Assembly (NCBI RefSeq): GCF_007748175.1
Contig: NZ_CP037422.1
Location: 310,001-374,000, forward strand
Direction of reading: 5' to 3'
DNA from: Gimesia aquarii
GTDB lineage: Bacteria > Planctomycetota > Planctomycetia > Planctomycetales > Planctomycetaceae
DNA length: 64,000 nt
The position numbers were made by a program, and so were the translations under genes. Below the pieces are notes generated by a model that ran no database searches, was not told the DNA's origin, and saw nothing but the letters and a program-made list of their open reading frames with translations. This document shows, in pieces, positions 10,571 through 19,507 of the stretch. Numbering within the stretch: the first letter of the stretch is position 1; the number at the start of each line of letters is the position of its first letter.

Positions 10571-12067
10571 TCAACCTGTTCCCATCCCTCGGTCAAAGGC
10601 GTCCAGATCTCGCTGAAACAGGCTGAGTACCTTATGTAATGTTTCCCGGTTGATTTTCCAACTGGGATTATCAACCGTATAGCGATTACAGTGATCCACA
10701 ATCAATCGGTAAAGAAACTTAAACAAATGACGCGGGACTCTCAATTGAGCAAATAAAGCAATTAATTCTTGCTCAGAAATCGAATCATCGAAAAAATCTC
10801 GAACGGATGGCTTACTACTTTGATCCGTAGCACACGCCCATACGCGATCACAGGCGACGTCGAAAAGAGATTCCCCGGTCCAATCCAAAGATGTGACCAG
10901 ATTCTGTTTATCAAGGCGCGAGCGTTCATAAAATTCCTTTTCCTCGCGCTGTAGATAATAAACCACATCGGAGGGTAACAGGAGTTTGAAAGCCACGCCC
11001 GGATGTTTTAATAATTTGTTGTCAAACATCGGCCAAAGCAGGTCTCGCATTCGTTCAGCAGAACCATTCACAAGTTGAGGTTCATCCACACGGTCAACCA
11101 AAATAATGATGTTAGCAAAACCCAACTTTTTGAGGATTGTCTGGAATTTTGTCAGCAGTTCATAACGATCATCGCTCCGATCACGGTAGGGTATGGGTTG
11201 CCCCGCGAGTTCTCTGCGTTCAATACGTGAGAGAATTTTTCTTAAAGCATTCGGCAGATGATCAAATACCCGAACTTCACGCGTGACGCGCCACGCTTTC
11301 CACAGCAAAGTGGTTTGTCTCCATAACCAGGGTGCCCAACCCGCAAACATGATCAGCCAGATCCACCATTGCCCGAAATCTTTCCAATTACCCAGATAGA
11401 ACACGAGACCAACAGTGGTGAGAGTTACTAAAAATCCGAGGCCACGCTCCCATTCGGTCTTCCAATAACGGAATTTCAGCCTTCGTCTCAAACGATTCCA
11501 ACGCTGTACCGCTGGCATATCCAGGCTATTGTCATAAAAGGCTGCCAGTAATAACAGGTCTCGTTTTTCTAAATGAGATAACTGTGAACTCTGTGCTTTC
11601 GAAACGGAATTGATATTATCTTTTTCTGAATCTTTGGGAGCGATCATCTGACCAATTAATTGCGTGGTCCCCAGAGAAAGAATGGCATCCATATGATCCC
11701 ACATTCGCCAATACGAGAGTAGTCGTTCAGGACGTCGTTTCCTGCCCGAATAGCGTTCCCTGAAGCAATCCAGAAAGGGGTTGAAATCATCGTACTCGAT
11801 GACAAACACACGGTTTTCTGGATGTTCCGTATTATGCTTTTGCAATTGTTCGATCATCTGCATCCGAATGGCCGTTTTTCCGGCTCCCTTCTCTCCAAAT
11901 ACCACAGATGTGGAGGGATTGGTGGGATTGGAAAAAATTTTATCCCACACCGGATGATGAGTCCCATTCAGACAGAATTCCTTGAAAACATGATCGCTTT
12001 GCGCGTCTTCCTGCCCAAATGGATTTTCTTTAATACCGTGATGATCTAAAAACTGTTGAACTTTCAT
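10571..12067 (-). CDS. Membrane-anchored P-loop NTPase, KAP-like
   Basis: A P-loop ATPase of uncertain role. The 498-residue protein has Walker A GEKGAGKT at residues 58-65 and a Walker B-like strand NIIILVDRVDEP in the second half. Between them lie two adjacent hydrophobic segments (FLVTLTTVGLVFYLG and WWIWLIMFAGWAPWLW). Membrane helices inserted between Walker A and Walker B are the hallmark of KAP-family NTPases, so I place it there with moderate certainty. There is no signal peptide. The ATG at 12067 follows a purine-rich stretch. A 346-base gap lies upstream, so it is probably transcribed alone or leads into the isomerase-glycosyltransferase pair past a strong hairpin. A role in phage defence or membrane stress is speculation. 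Confidence 0.8.
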   Translation of the reverse strand: MKVQQFLDHHGIKENPFGQEDAQSDHVFKEFCLNGTHHPVWDKIFSNPTNPSTSVVFGEKGAGKTAIRMQMIEQLQKHNTEHPENRVFVIEYDDFNPFLDCFRERYSGRKRRPERLLSYWRMWDHMDAILSLGTTQLIGQMIAPKDSEKDNINSVSKAQSSQLSHLEKRDLLLLAAFYDNSLDMPAVQRWNRLRRRLKFRYWKTEWERGLGFLVTLTTVGLVFYLGNWKDFGQWWIWLIMFAGWAPWLWRQTTLLWKAWRVTREVRVFDHLPNALRKILSRIERRELAGQPIPYRDRSDDRYELLTKFQTILKKLGFANIIILVDRVDEPQLVNGSAERMRDLLWPMFDNKLLKHPGVAFKLLLPSDVVYYLQREEKEFYERSRLDKQNLVTSLDWTGESLFDVACDRVWACATDQSSKPSVRDFFDDSISEQELIALFAQLRVPRHLFKFLYRLIVDHCNRYTVDNPSWKINRETLHKVLSLFQRDLDAFDRGMGTG

Positions 12068-12412
12068 AGACTTCTTACTTATCGAGAAAACACACTAAAT
12101 TCTTATTTTGAATTGACTTAGGATCAAGACTTCAAACTTGCCGGGTCTTGAAAAGCCTCACGCTTGGCTCTTTTGACAAGTTGAAGAGTCTGGGAAGAAA
12201 TGTTGTCACTAAAACATAGGTCATAGATCGAGGAAATGTAAGTCTTCAGATTTCTGGCGGCTGAAAATATCAAGGGATTTTGGAGTCCAGAATCAGAGCA
12301 CCTCTTGCAAGAATGACTCGGAATCAAGAGAATTCATCGCAGCTTGCAAAACGCATCCACTGGGAAAGCGTCTTATTTATTTTTATTATTGTGTTGAAGG
12401 TTTGTATTAAAG
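12068..12412. other. 345-base divergent gap
   Basis: Region between the divergent NTPase and DUF21 genes, expected to hold both promoters. A minus-strand frame at 12124-12327 (67 codons, TTG start, a CKRC motif near the start) exists, but it has no ribosome-binding site I trust and I do not call it a gene. No RNA family recognised. Confidence 0.5.
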
Positions 12413-13414
12413 TTGAACTGGCTTCCTCTTTTTGGTGCTGTGGCATTATTTTTAATCGGCCTGCGTCTGTCGGCACTTTTCAGTGGTTCAGAAACAGGCT
12501 TCTACCGTGTCAGTTTCTTGCGCCTGAACATTGACGCGAACCATGGAGATCCGATTGCAAAACGACTCTGTTGGTTTGCACAAAATCCCAGCTATTTTGT
12601 GGCGACAACATTAATTGGGAACAATCTTGCTAACGACTTAACTACGATTGCGATCTCGCTTGGTATTGCAGAATTGTATCAGCAATCGGGAGGCGCCGCC
12701 GAAATCATCACAACAATTTTATTGACACCGGTCATCTTTATTTTTGGTGAGCTCGTTCCCAAAAACTTATATTTTCGAGCTCCCTCAATGTTATTGAAAC
12801 GTTATAGCCGCTGGTTTGATTTCTTTTATCGCGCATTTTGGATGATTAGTTATCCTCTGGTTGCCATTTCTCAATTTCTGGAACGGTTTTCGCCGGATCG
12901 AAATAAACCGGCACAACTGGTCTTGGGACGTAAACGGTTGGCCAAGGTTTTGGAAGAAGGCCACCTTGAAGGCCTGCTGAGTAACTCACAAAAAGAATTG
13001 ACACGTGGTATGTTTTACACAGCCGCACAATCAGTGAGAAAAGTCATGATTCCACAATCCAGGATCAAAGGAGTCACCCGCACGACAGATGCGGACCAGG
13101 TGATCCAGGTAGCGAGAATGAACCAACTGGCGTTCATTCCGGTTCGTGCCCGTGACAATCAGAGTGAATGGACGGCTTATATTAAATTACTCGATCTAAT
13201 CACGTCACCTGCTCCCATTGTTCCCGCTGTTTATAATATGCCACGTTTGCAGGCCGAGTTTAGTATGCTTGAATCCCTTTATCTGTTGAGAAATTCCTCT
13301 TCTGCCTATGGTGCTGTTTATCAGAATGGCGTACAAGTCGGTATTGTCAGCCAACAGGATCTCGTCAGATCACTTTATTTATCCAAGGGACCTTTAATGG
13401 CAATGTCTCCCTGA
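12413..13414 (+). CDS. DUF21/CBS-domain membrane protein (CNNM/CorC-like)
   Basis: CNNM/HlyC/CorC family members are membrane proteins linked to magnesium or other cation efflux. The 333-residue product has the DUF21 N-terminus with the SGSETGFYRVS motif after the first helix, three further hydrophobic segments, and the FGELVPKNLYFRAP motif typical of the family (FGEL-P-K). A cytoplasmic CBS-like region follows (MIPQSRIKGV and LAFIPVRARDN). An in-frame stop at 12395 leaves TTG at 12413 as the best start, with GAAGG upstream at somewhat long spacing. The C-terminal CorC_HlyC domain of the longer family members is absent, so this is a short version. Confidence 0.87.
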   Translation: MNWLPLFGAVALFLIGLRLSALFSGSETGFYRVSFLRLNIDANHGDPIAKRLCWFAQNPSYFVATTLIGNNLANDLTTIAISLGIAELYQQSGGAAEIITTILLTPVIFIFGELVPKNLYFRAPSMLLKRYSRWFDFFYRAFWMISYPLVAISQFLERFSPDRNKPAQLVLGRKRLAKVLEEGHLEGLLSNSQKELTRGMFYTAAQSVRKVMIPQSRIKGVTRTTDADQVIQVARMNQLAFIPVRARDNQSEWTAYIKLLDLITSPAPIVPAVYNMPRLQAEFSMLESLYLLRNSSSAYGAVYQNGVQVGIVSQQDLVRSLYLSKGPLMAMSP

Positions 13415-13649
13415 AAATTCACTGTCCTAACTCTTAAGAGATTGCATTTGGGGGTATTTCTGGCTGGATTGCGAGATCCTGTCTGCCAACGTACAATCAA
13501 CGGCCTCTGAAATACCAGCATTCTGTAAGACACAGCGATCGTTTTCAGTGGGGACAAAGTGAACATCCTCTTCTGAACCCATCCCTATTTTTAGTGTCTA
13601 ACTACAACATTGTTCATCTAAATCCTTGAGTCAAATTACCGGAATGATC

Positions 13650-15695
13650 ATGACCCAACGTCGTATTTTAGTCACCGCCGCTTTGCCTTATGCTAACGGT
13701 GATATTCACATTGGCCATCTCGTGGAATATATCCAGACCGATATCTGGGTTCGATTCCAAAAACTGCGCGGCCATGAGTGTCGCTTTTTCTGTGCCGATG
13801 ATACCCATGGTACGGCGATTATGATTCGTGCGCGACAGGAAGGACGTTCTGAAGAAGAACTGATAGCTGATGTGCGAGAAAAACATGTCGCTGACTTCTC
13901 CGGGTTCAATATTGAATTCGATAACTACGGCAGCACGAACAGCGAGCAGAACCGTCGACTATGCCATGAATTCTGGTCTGCGCTTCTTGAAGCTGGCCTG
14001 GTGCATGAGAAGGAAGTCACGCAATTATTCGATGTTCAGGAAAATACGTTTTTGGCAGATCGCTTTGTGAAAGGTACTTGCCCCAAATGTAAGGCCACCG
14101 ATCAATACGGAGATAACTGCGATAAATGCGGCAGTACGTACACCCCCGCCGACTTGACTGATCCTATCAGCACACTTTCCAATACCACACCCGAAGTCCG
14201 AACGGCCAATCATTTGTTTGTCCGCATCGAAGATTTGCATGGATTCCTCGAGGGATGGACACAATCCGGCCAGCACCTGCAAAGCGAAGTAGCCAATTAT
14301 CTCAAAGGACATTTTTTGGGAGACCCGCTTCGTGATTGGGACATTTCACGACCCGAACCGTATTTCGGTTTTGAAATCCCCGACAGTCCCGGCAACTACT
14401 GGTATGTCTGGTTTGATGCACCCATTGGTTATATCGCGTCCACACTCGAATGGTGCGAAAAAACAGGAGAAGACTTCAACCTCTGGTGGAAAAATCCGGA
14501 AACTGAAGTTCATCACTTCATTGGTAAAGACATTACTTACTTCCATACCCTCTTCTGGCCGGCCATGCTCAAAACCGCCGGCTTTAATTTGCCAGAGAAG
14601 GTTCACATTCATGGGTTTCTGTCTGTGGATGGTGAGAAAATGGCCAAGTCCAAAGGGACATTTATCAAAGCAGCGACCTATTTGAATCATCTCGATCCTG
14701 CCTGCCTGCGCTACTATTATGCAACCAAGTTGGGACCAAGACTGGACGACCTCGATTTGAATCTTGAGGAATTTGTTCAGAAAGTGAACTCTGATTTGGT
14801 AGGGAAAGTTGTCAATTTGGCAAGTCGTTCCGCCAAGTTTGTTGCTAAAACCGGTTTATCCGCGACTTATCCGGATGATGGTGATCTATTCGAATATGCG
14901 GCCAGTCGCAGTGAGACGATCGCCGCCGCCTACGAAATCTGTGATTACAATGGGGCTATGAGAGAAATTCTCGCTCTGGCGGATCGCGCTAATAAATTTG
15001 TCGAAGATCAAAAACCATGGGAGTTGCGAAAAGACGAAAGTCGGCAACAGGAACTGCAGGATATTTGTACGATCGCTTTAAATCTGTTCCGCCAGATTAT
15101 CATCTATTTGACTCCCGTACTTCCCAGGCTCTCCGCACAAACCGGTGAATTGTTGAATGACCCCATCACAAATTGGGGGCAGGCACAAACTCCGTTGACG
15201 GGAGTTCCCGTCAATAAATTTCAACATTTGTTTAAACGTATAGAAGAAAAACAGGTACAAGCAATGACCGATGAAGTAAAAGCAGAAGCTGAGGCGGCGA
15301 TTCAGGAAGAAGCCGCTTCTCAATGGAATGACAGTGGAGCAGCCCTGGAGCAGGAGCCAATGTCAGAAGAATGTACGATCGATGATTTCGTCAAAGTCGA
15401 CTTGCGCGTGGCACGGATTGTGTCTGCGAACTCTGTTCCCGAAGCTGATAAGCTGCTGCAGCTTACTTTAAGTTTGGGAGGTAATGAACGTCGCAATGTG
15501 TTTGCCGGAATTAAGAGTGCCTATAATCCTGAAGAACTGATAGGACGTCTGGTGATCTGTTGTGCTAATCTGAAACCACGCAAAATGAGATTTGGAATCA
15601 GCGAAGGCATGGTTCTGGCATCGGGCCCTGGAGGAAAAGACGTCTTTCTGCTGACCCCAGATGAAGGCGCCGTTCCAGGGCAACGCGTTCATTAA
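13650..15695 (+). CDS. metG: Methionyl-tRNA synthetase
   Basis: MetG charges initiator and elongator tRNA-Met with methionine using ATP. The product of about 681 residues starts [24 protein letters not shown], containing the class I HIGH motif. A zinc-binding insertion follows with two CxxC knuckles ([18 protein letters not shown]). The KMSKS-type loop is [11 protein letters not shown]. The C-terminal OB-fold tRNA-binding domain begins near [13 protein letters not shown]. The ATG at 13650 is preferred over the upstream TTG at 13626 because translation then begins at the conserved N-terminus. The fused OB domain and the four-cysteine insertion mark the longer MetG type. A terminator follows. 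Confidence 0.96.
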   Translation: MTQRRILVTAALPYANGDIHIGHLVEYIQTDIWVRFQKLRGHECRFFCADDTHGTAIMIRARQEGRSEEELIADVREKHVADFSGFNIEFDNYGSTNSEQNRRLCHEFWSALLEAGLVHEKEVTQLFDVQENTFLADRFVKGTCPKCKATDQYGDNCDKCGSTYTPADLTDPISTLSNTTPEVRTANHLFVRIEDLHGFLEGWTQSGQHLQSEVANYLKGHFLGDPLRDWDISRPEPYFGFEIPDSPGNYWYVWFDAPIGYIASTLEWCEKTGEDFNLWWKNPETEVHHFIGKDITYFHTLFWPAMLKTAGFNLPEKVHIHGFLSVDGEKMAKSKGTFIKAATYLNHLDPACLRYYYATKLGPRLDDLDLNLEEFVQKVNSDLVGKVVNLASRSAKFVAKTGLSATYPDDGDLFEYAASRSETIAAAYEICDYNGAMREILALADRANKFVEDQKPWELRKDESRQQELQDICTIALNLFRQIIIYLTPVLPRLSAQTGELLNDPITNWGQAQTPLTGVPVNKFQHLFKRIEEKQVQAMTDEVKAEAEAAIQEEAASQWNDSGAALEQEPMSEECTIDDFVKVDLRVARIVSANSVPEADKLLQLTLSLGGNERRNVFAGIKSAYNPEELIGRLVICCANLKPRKMRFGISEGMVLASGPGGKDVFLLTPDEGAVPGQRVH

Positions 15696-15723
15696 GTAAG
15701 ACGCTTCCAATGATAACCACCAA

Positions 15724-15765
15724 CAGGCCAGTAGAATTTTTTCTGCTGACCTGTTTTTTATTTTA
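15724..15765 (+). terminator. Rho-independent terminator after metG
   Basis: CAGGCCAGTAG (15724-15734) pairs with CTGCTGACCTG (15743-15753) with one mismatch and one G-U pair, followed by a T-rich tail TTTTTTATTTT. It separates metG from a convergent gene. Confidence 0.82.
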
Positions 15766-15807
15766 TTATCGATACAGGACTCATTGTGATTCGAATGGAT
15801 CGGCAAC

Positions 15808-16803
15808 TTAGGGAGTTAGCTTTTTTAGTACAGGATGACCGATGAGTCCGTACCGCTTTCCCTGTTGATGTGCCGTCCAGAAAAAGGCACTGATGCGTCC
15901 GTCTTTCATTACGGGAGTAATGTGGCCGCTGTAAATAGCTCGTTTCGGTTGATTGCTCGGCTTGAGATATCTCTGGTTTTTCTGGAAAGCGTGGAATGGA
16001 CCTGCCGGATTGTGTGAAGCCAAATGGGCAATTTTCACTCCACCTTTGTATAAATGCTCGATCACTAATAAGTGGTAGAGACGATCAATGAGAATCACCC
16101 CCGTCAGTTCTTGCGCTCGAACCGTCTGCGGCCGTTTTGCAACAGGAGTTGCTTTCGGCCAGGAAGATTCTATGAGAGGGGTTGTCGATTCACTATGCAC
16201 GATCTGATATCCCTCAGGTCCGGTACTGCGATGATAAAGGTGAAAGTTGGCCCCTTTTTCTTCCTTAATAATTGCTACGTCGTCATCTTCTCCCGGAAGA
16301 TCTGAAATAGGTTGAGCTGTTTTGTTCCAGGGAATGTTTTCGGGGTCTGAACTTGAATACGCTAAACCCACACTTCGTTGAGTAAATGTTTCTGTCTTCC
16401 GCGCACTATAGGGACAGTAGATGATTCCGTTATTCAATGTAGCCATAACGGGGCTCGCGACACCGTGACGATCAAAGTCCCCTTCCCTCTTTCCTTTCGT
16501 GATGGCAACACCGTGATGCTTCCAAATTGATAAATCTTTGCTTGAAAAAAGATGGATTTCTGATTCGTAGGTATTGGGATGATGTTTGCTACTTAAAGGG
16601 ATGACATCTGCGAGCAGGTAATATTTTTTGTTTGGAGGATACCAGACGATGGTATGTTCGCGCAGACTCGCTTCACCAATTGCAGAGCCTTTCTTAAGTT
16701 GGACTTGAAATTGCCTGGTGAAATCACATTGTACAATGGAATCAGCCCATACAAATTGCTGCAACAGTATCAAAATAATGGTGAATTTTATTAATGAACT
16801 CAT
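15808..16803 (-). CDS. Secreted beta-propeller protein, GH43/GH32-like
   Basis: Probably an exported five-bladed beta-propeller of the glycosidase type; enzyme activity is not shown by the sequence. I use the ATG at 16803, which gives 331 residues starting MSSLIKFTIILILLQQFVWA, a clear signal peptide. The longer frame to 16893 would add an implausible hydrophobic leader. The body carries repeated short strands such as ASLREHTIVWYPPNKKYYLLAD, HLFSSKDLSIWKHHG, GVASPVMATLNNGIIYCPYS and GHITPVMKDGRISAFFWT, which fit propeller blades with the Phe/Tyr-Tyr patterns of GH43. It is convergent with metG. A different beta-propeller family is possible. Confidence 0.72.
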   Translation of the reverse strand: MSSLIKFTIILILLQQFVWADSIVQCDFTRQFQVQLKKGSAIGEASLREHTIVWYPPNKKYYLLADVIPLSSKHHPNTYESEIHLFSSKDLSIWKHHGVAITKGKREGDFDRHGVASPVMATLNNGIIYCPYSARKTETFTQRSVGLAYSSSDPENIPWNKTAQPISDLPGEDDDVAIIKEEKGANFHLYHRSTGPEGYQIVHSESTTPLIESSWPKATPVAKRPQTVRAQELTGVILIDRLYHLLVIEHLYKGGVKIAHLASHNPAGPFHAFQKNQRYLKPSNQPKRAIYSGHITPVMKDGRISAFFWTAHQQGKRYGLIGHPVLKKLTP

Positions 16804-17001
16804 AAATGGCAATCTTATTTTTTCCAATGAGTATATATGAAGGATTATTAACCTCAAACCATATAAAAATAAACAAAGAACATAGAAAAACATTATACAT
16901 TATCGCGAGCTAAATATGCCGGTGTTCAATAACGAATGCAATTAACACGCTAGAGATAATCCAGAACTTCCCAAACATGGCTAAAGCGATGTTGTGTTTA
17001 A

Positions 17002-18159
17002 CTACTCGTCCTTAGCCAGTATTGGCATCAGAGCTTCTTCGAGGTGGCTTACAACTGTGTCCAGCCTGATGTTTGACGAATTATCCAGCACGACCAAACA
17101 ACATTTACTTCCCGGATATCGAACGAAGTATGTGTTAGCACCTAGCCACGCACCATTGTGCCAGTGGCGTTTTTGCTCGACGATCCATCCAAAACCATAG
17201 TCCGACTTTGTACCATCGTTCAGCTTAGGGGGTTTAACCGTCTGATTCAGCAGTTCATCCGAAATGAGAGGGTTACCTTCCCAGAATTGGTCCCAGATCA
17301 CAAAATCATGAAGACTACAGAAAACGGCACCGTCACCGGCAACACCGTCTATCCAAGTCGTTTCGACCGGTGTCCGATCTTCATCGACTTGATCAAAATC
17401 GCTCGCCTGATTGGAAGAGCGTTCGGACGATAACAAGTTCCACACTCGTGTGTCGTTCATGCCGAGTGGCTTGAACAACTCTTTGTGCATGAACTGCTCA
17501 AAACTCATTTCCGAAGCCGATTCGATGATCCCGGCGAGCAGAACGTAATTGGTATTGCTGTATTTCATCACGTCGCCGGGTTGATGTTCCAATTCACCAT
17601 ATTGCTTCACTAACTCAACCACGTTTGAGATCGTCAGTACTTCGCCGAGTTCTTTCCGATGCTCCTCAGCGAGATCCATGTAAACGTCCGGTATCCCGGA
17701 TGTCTGGTTGAGTAAATGACGAATTGTGACCTTGTCACTCACGAATCCATCCAGGTGCTTCGCGACCGGATCATCCAGATTCAACAAACTCATTTCGGCT
17801 AAACGCAGAATACCAGCCGCCGTGAATTGCTTTGAGACAGACGCAAGTCGAAACGCGGTGTGAGCGTTTAATCGTTGTGTCGCAGTGTGATCGGTATATC
17901 CACAGGTCTTCAACAATAACACTTGCCCTTCTCGAACGATCAAAACGCCGCCGTTGGACTTATGTTTCTCAAACTGCTTATCAAGCCAGCGGTCCACGGC
18001 AGCGAGACGCTCCGCCTCGTTTGCATCTGGAGCCACCACAATTGGACTGACTTGAAGCCATACATAGACGTAATAGCCAATTCCACAAGCAAAAAGTAAA
18101 ATGATTCCAATCAATATCGTAAGTGTCGACATAACGATCCACAAAGTCTTCTTTCGCAT
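17002..18159 (-). CDS. Serine hydrolase, beta-lactamase class C / penicillin-binding family
   Basis: A serine hydrolase related to class C beta-lactamases, DD-peptidases and esterases; the substrate is unknown. The 385-residue product from the ATG at 18159 (GGAA upstream) has an N-terminal membrane segment (STLTILIGIILLFACGIGYYVYVW), so it is anchored with its domain outside. The SxxK motif is SVSK, the YxN motif is YSN in MKYSNTNYVLL, and HNG near the end matches the third motif (HxG). Codon choice looks slightly richer in G and C than its neighbours, a weak hint of transfer. It stands alone with gaps on both sides. Most chromosomal members are not antibiotic-resistance enzymes. Confidence 0.87.
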   Translation of the reverse strand: MRKKTLWIVMSTLTILIGIILLFACGIGYYVYVWLQVSPIVVAPDANEAERLAAVDRWLDKQFEKHKSNGGVLIVREGQVLLLKTCGYTDHTATQRLNAHTAFRLASVSKQFTAAGILRLAEMSLLNLDDPVAKHLDGFVSDKVTIRHLLNQTSGIPDVYMDLAEEHRKELGEVLTISNVVELVKQYGELEHQPGDVMKYSNTNYVLLAGIIESASEMSFEQFMHKELFKPLGMNDTRVWNLLSSERSSNQASDFDQVDEDRTPVETTWIDGVAGDGAVFCSLHDFVIWDQFWEGNPLISDELLNQTVKPPKLNDGTKSDYGFGWIVEQKRHWHNGAWLGANTYFVRYPGSKCCLVVLDNSSNIRLDTVVSHLEEALMPILAKDE

Positions 18160-18747
18160 TACATTTCCATCGTAAATGTCCCGACCAGGTGACTCCACCC
18201 GCATTTATGGGACAACACCTCGCAAATAGAATTCCCATTGCAATGTGCAAGTATGGTTTAATCTGCCGAAGCCCTTTCCACCTCGAATCAGCTTCTTTGT
18301 GGTTCGTAGCACTTCAGAGACAACTGAAAGAGATATGTTCGTAAGAATTTAACAAAACAAACTTTCGAAATCATTTAACTAAATAAGAAATGATTCAATT
18401 CCGCATCCGTTTTCTCACTTTTTATTCAAAATGGGCACTCAGAATCGGTTCAATCGTTTTATCCGTTACAAAACAACAGATGAACCTCTTATTCTTCTAA
18501 AATTAAATTGACTACCTTCACAAAAAACATAGATTTTCGATGGCCGCTCAGAGTGTCCCACTGAGCAGGTCAGCTTGAAGGGGGATCCGATTCATATTTC
18601 AAACTACGAATTTGAAAATGTGTCTGATTTCTGAAACATTCCGGGGTTCAACGGGTTTCCTGATGAGTAAGTAAAACCTGGAACTACCCCATAATTCAAT
18701 AATATCAGACGATGTCGCAGGCACATTTGTTAATCTCGGAGAAGACA
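18160..18747. other. 590-base divergent gap upstream of the pseudopilin gene
   Basis: Region between divergent genes, AT-rich from about 18330. A GCTCAG/CTGAGC inverted repeat lies at 18546-18566. No RNA family or ORF that I would support. The pseudopilin promoter must lie in the right part. Confidence 0.5.
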
Positions 18748-19269
18748 ATGATTAAAACAAAACAACAAAATATCAAACGAGCAGGTTTTACACTTGTCGA
18801 AGTTCTAATTGTAGTCGTGATTTTAGGTATCCTGGCTGCCACCGTTTTACCACAATTCACTTCAGCAAGTGACGATGCCAAAGAGTCATCGTTCCTTCAG
18901 GATTTGCAGACTTTGCGAAGCCAAATCCAATTATATAAGTATCAACACAACGGCAAATACCCTGCCGATGGTTCAACTGATACTGATGATTTCCGTAACG
19001 CCTTGTTGCTTTCCAGCGACAAAGATGGCACGACAGGTGCTGTGGGAACAAAACCATTTGGTCCCTACCTCATTGGTAACATTCCTCCTAATCCATTCAC
19101 AGGTGGTAGTGGCATTATGATTGTCTCAGATGTTGCTGGTACAACTCCCGATGAATCTGCCAAAGATGGTACTGAGATTGTCGGTTGGATCTATAATCCA
19201 GCCACAGGCGAACTCAAAGGAAATAATGCCGGTAAAGCGTCAGACGGTCGTCAACTGGATGAAATTTAA
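18748..19269 (+). CDS. Type II secretion/type IV pilus-like major pseudopilin (GspG-like)
   Basis: A pseudopilin inserted in the inner membrane and processed by a prepilin peptidase. I use the ATG at 18748, with GGAGAAG about 6 bases upstream, giving 173 residues. The prepilin signature KRAGFTLVEVLIVVVILGIL is clear: cleavage after the Gly, Phe at +1 and Glu at +5. The C-terminal part resembles the GspG globular domain (ALLLSSDKDGTTG, GPYLIGNIPPNPFTG, GWIYNPATGEL). The gene is solitary: no gspE, gspF or prepilin peptidase gene is in the window, so it must work with machinery encoded elsewhere. A terminator follows it directly. Confidence 0.9.
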   Translation: MIKTKQQNIKRAGFTLVEVLIVVVILGILAATVLPQFTSASDDAKESSFLQDLQTLRSQIQLYKYQHNGKYPADGSTDTDDFRNALLLSSDKDGTTGAVGTKPFGPYLIGNIPPNPFTGGSGIMIVSDVAGTTPDESAKDGTEIVGWIYNPATGELKGNNAGKASDGRQLDEI

Positions 19270-19338
19270 TGAATAGACTCAGCCAGATCTGAGAATCAGG
19301 GCTATTGTCTTCTCATATTAAAAAGTGAAACCTAGAGT

Positions 19339-19373
19339 CCCTTACACAAATCATCGTGTAAGGGGCTTTTTTT
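19339..19373 (+). terminator. Rho-independent terminator after the pseudopilin gene
   Basis: CCCTTACAC (19339-19347) pairs perfectly with GTGTAAGGG (19356-19364), 8-base loop, followed by GGC and a run of seven T. It makes the pseudopilin gene a single-gene transcript. Confidence 0.92.
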
Positions 19374-19507
19374 ATTGATTTTCTGATAGAGTTGCTTTTC
19401 TGAGTCGTTTTCTTTTAAGTATGACTTAAGAGGATGTTGTAAAATAGATTCTGTGTTGTCCCTTAAGTTAAGCGATACGAACTGCGGATCCAGAAAGGCA
19501 TTTTGAT

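Noticed and set aside
12124-12327. Minus-strand 67-codon frame with a CKRC motif
   Set aside because: TTG start, no convincing Shine-Dalgarno and no known family; it fills a divergent promoter gap.
18546-18566. GCTCAG/CTGAGC inverted repeat before the pseudopilin gene
   Set aside because: Six pairs with a 9-base loop occur often by chance and there is no other support.
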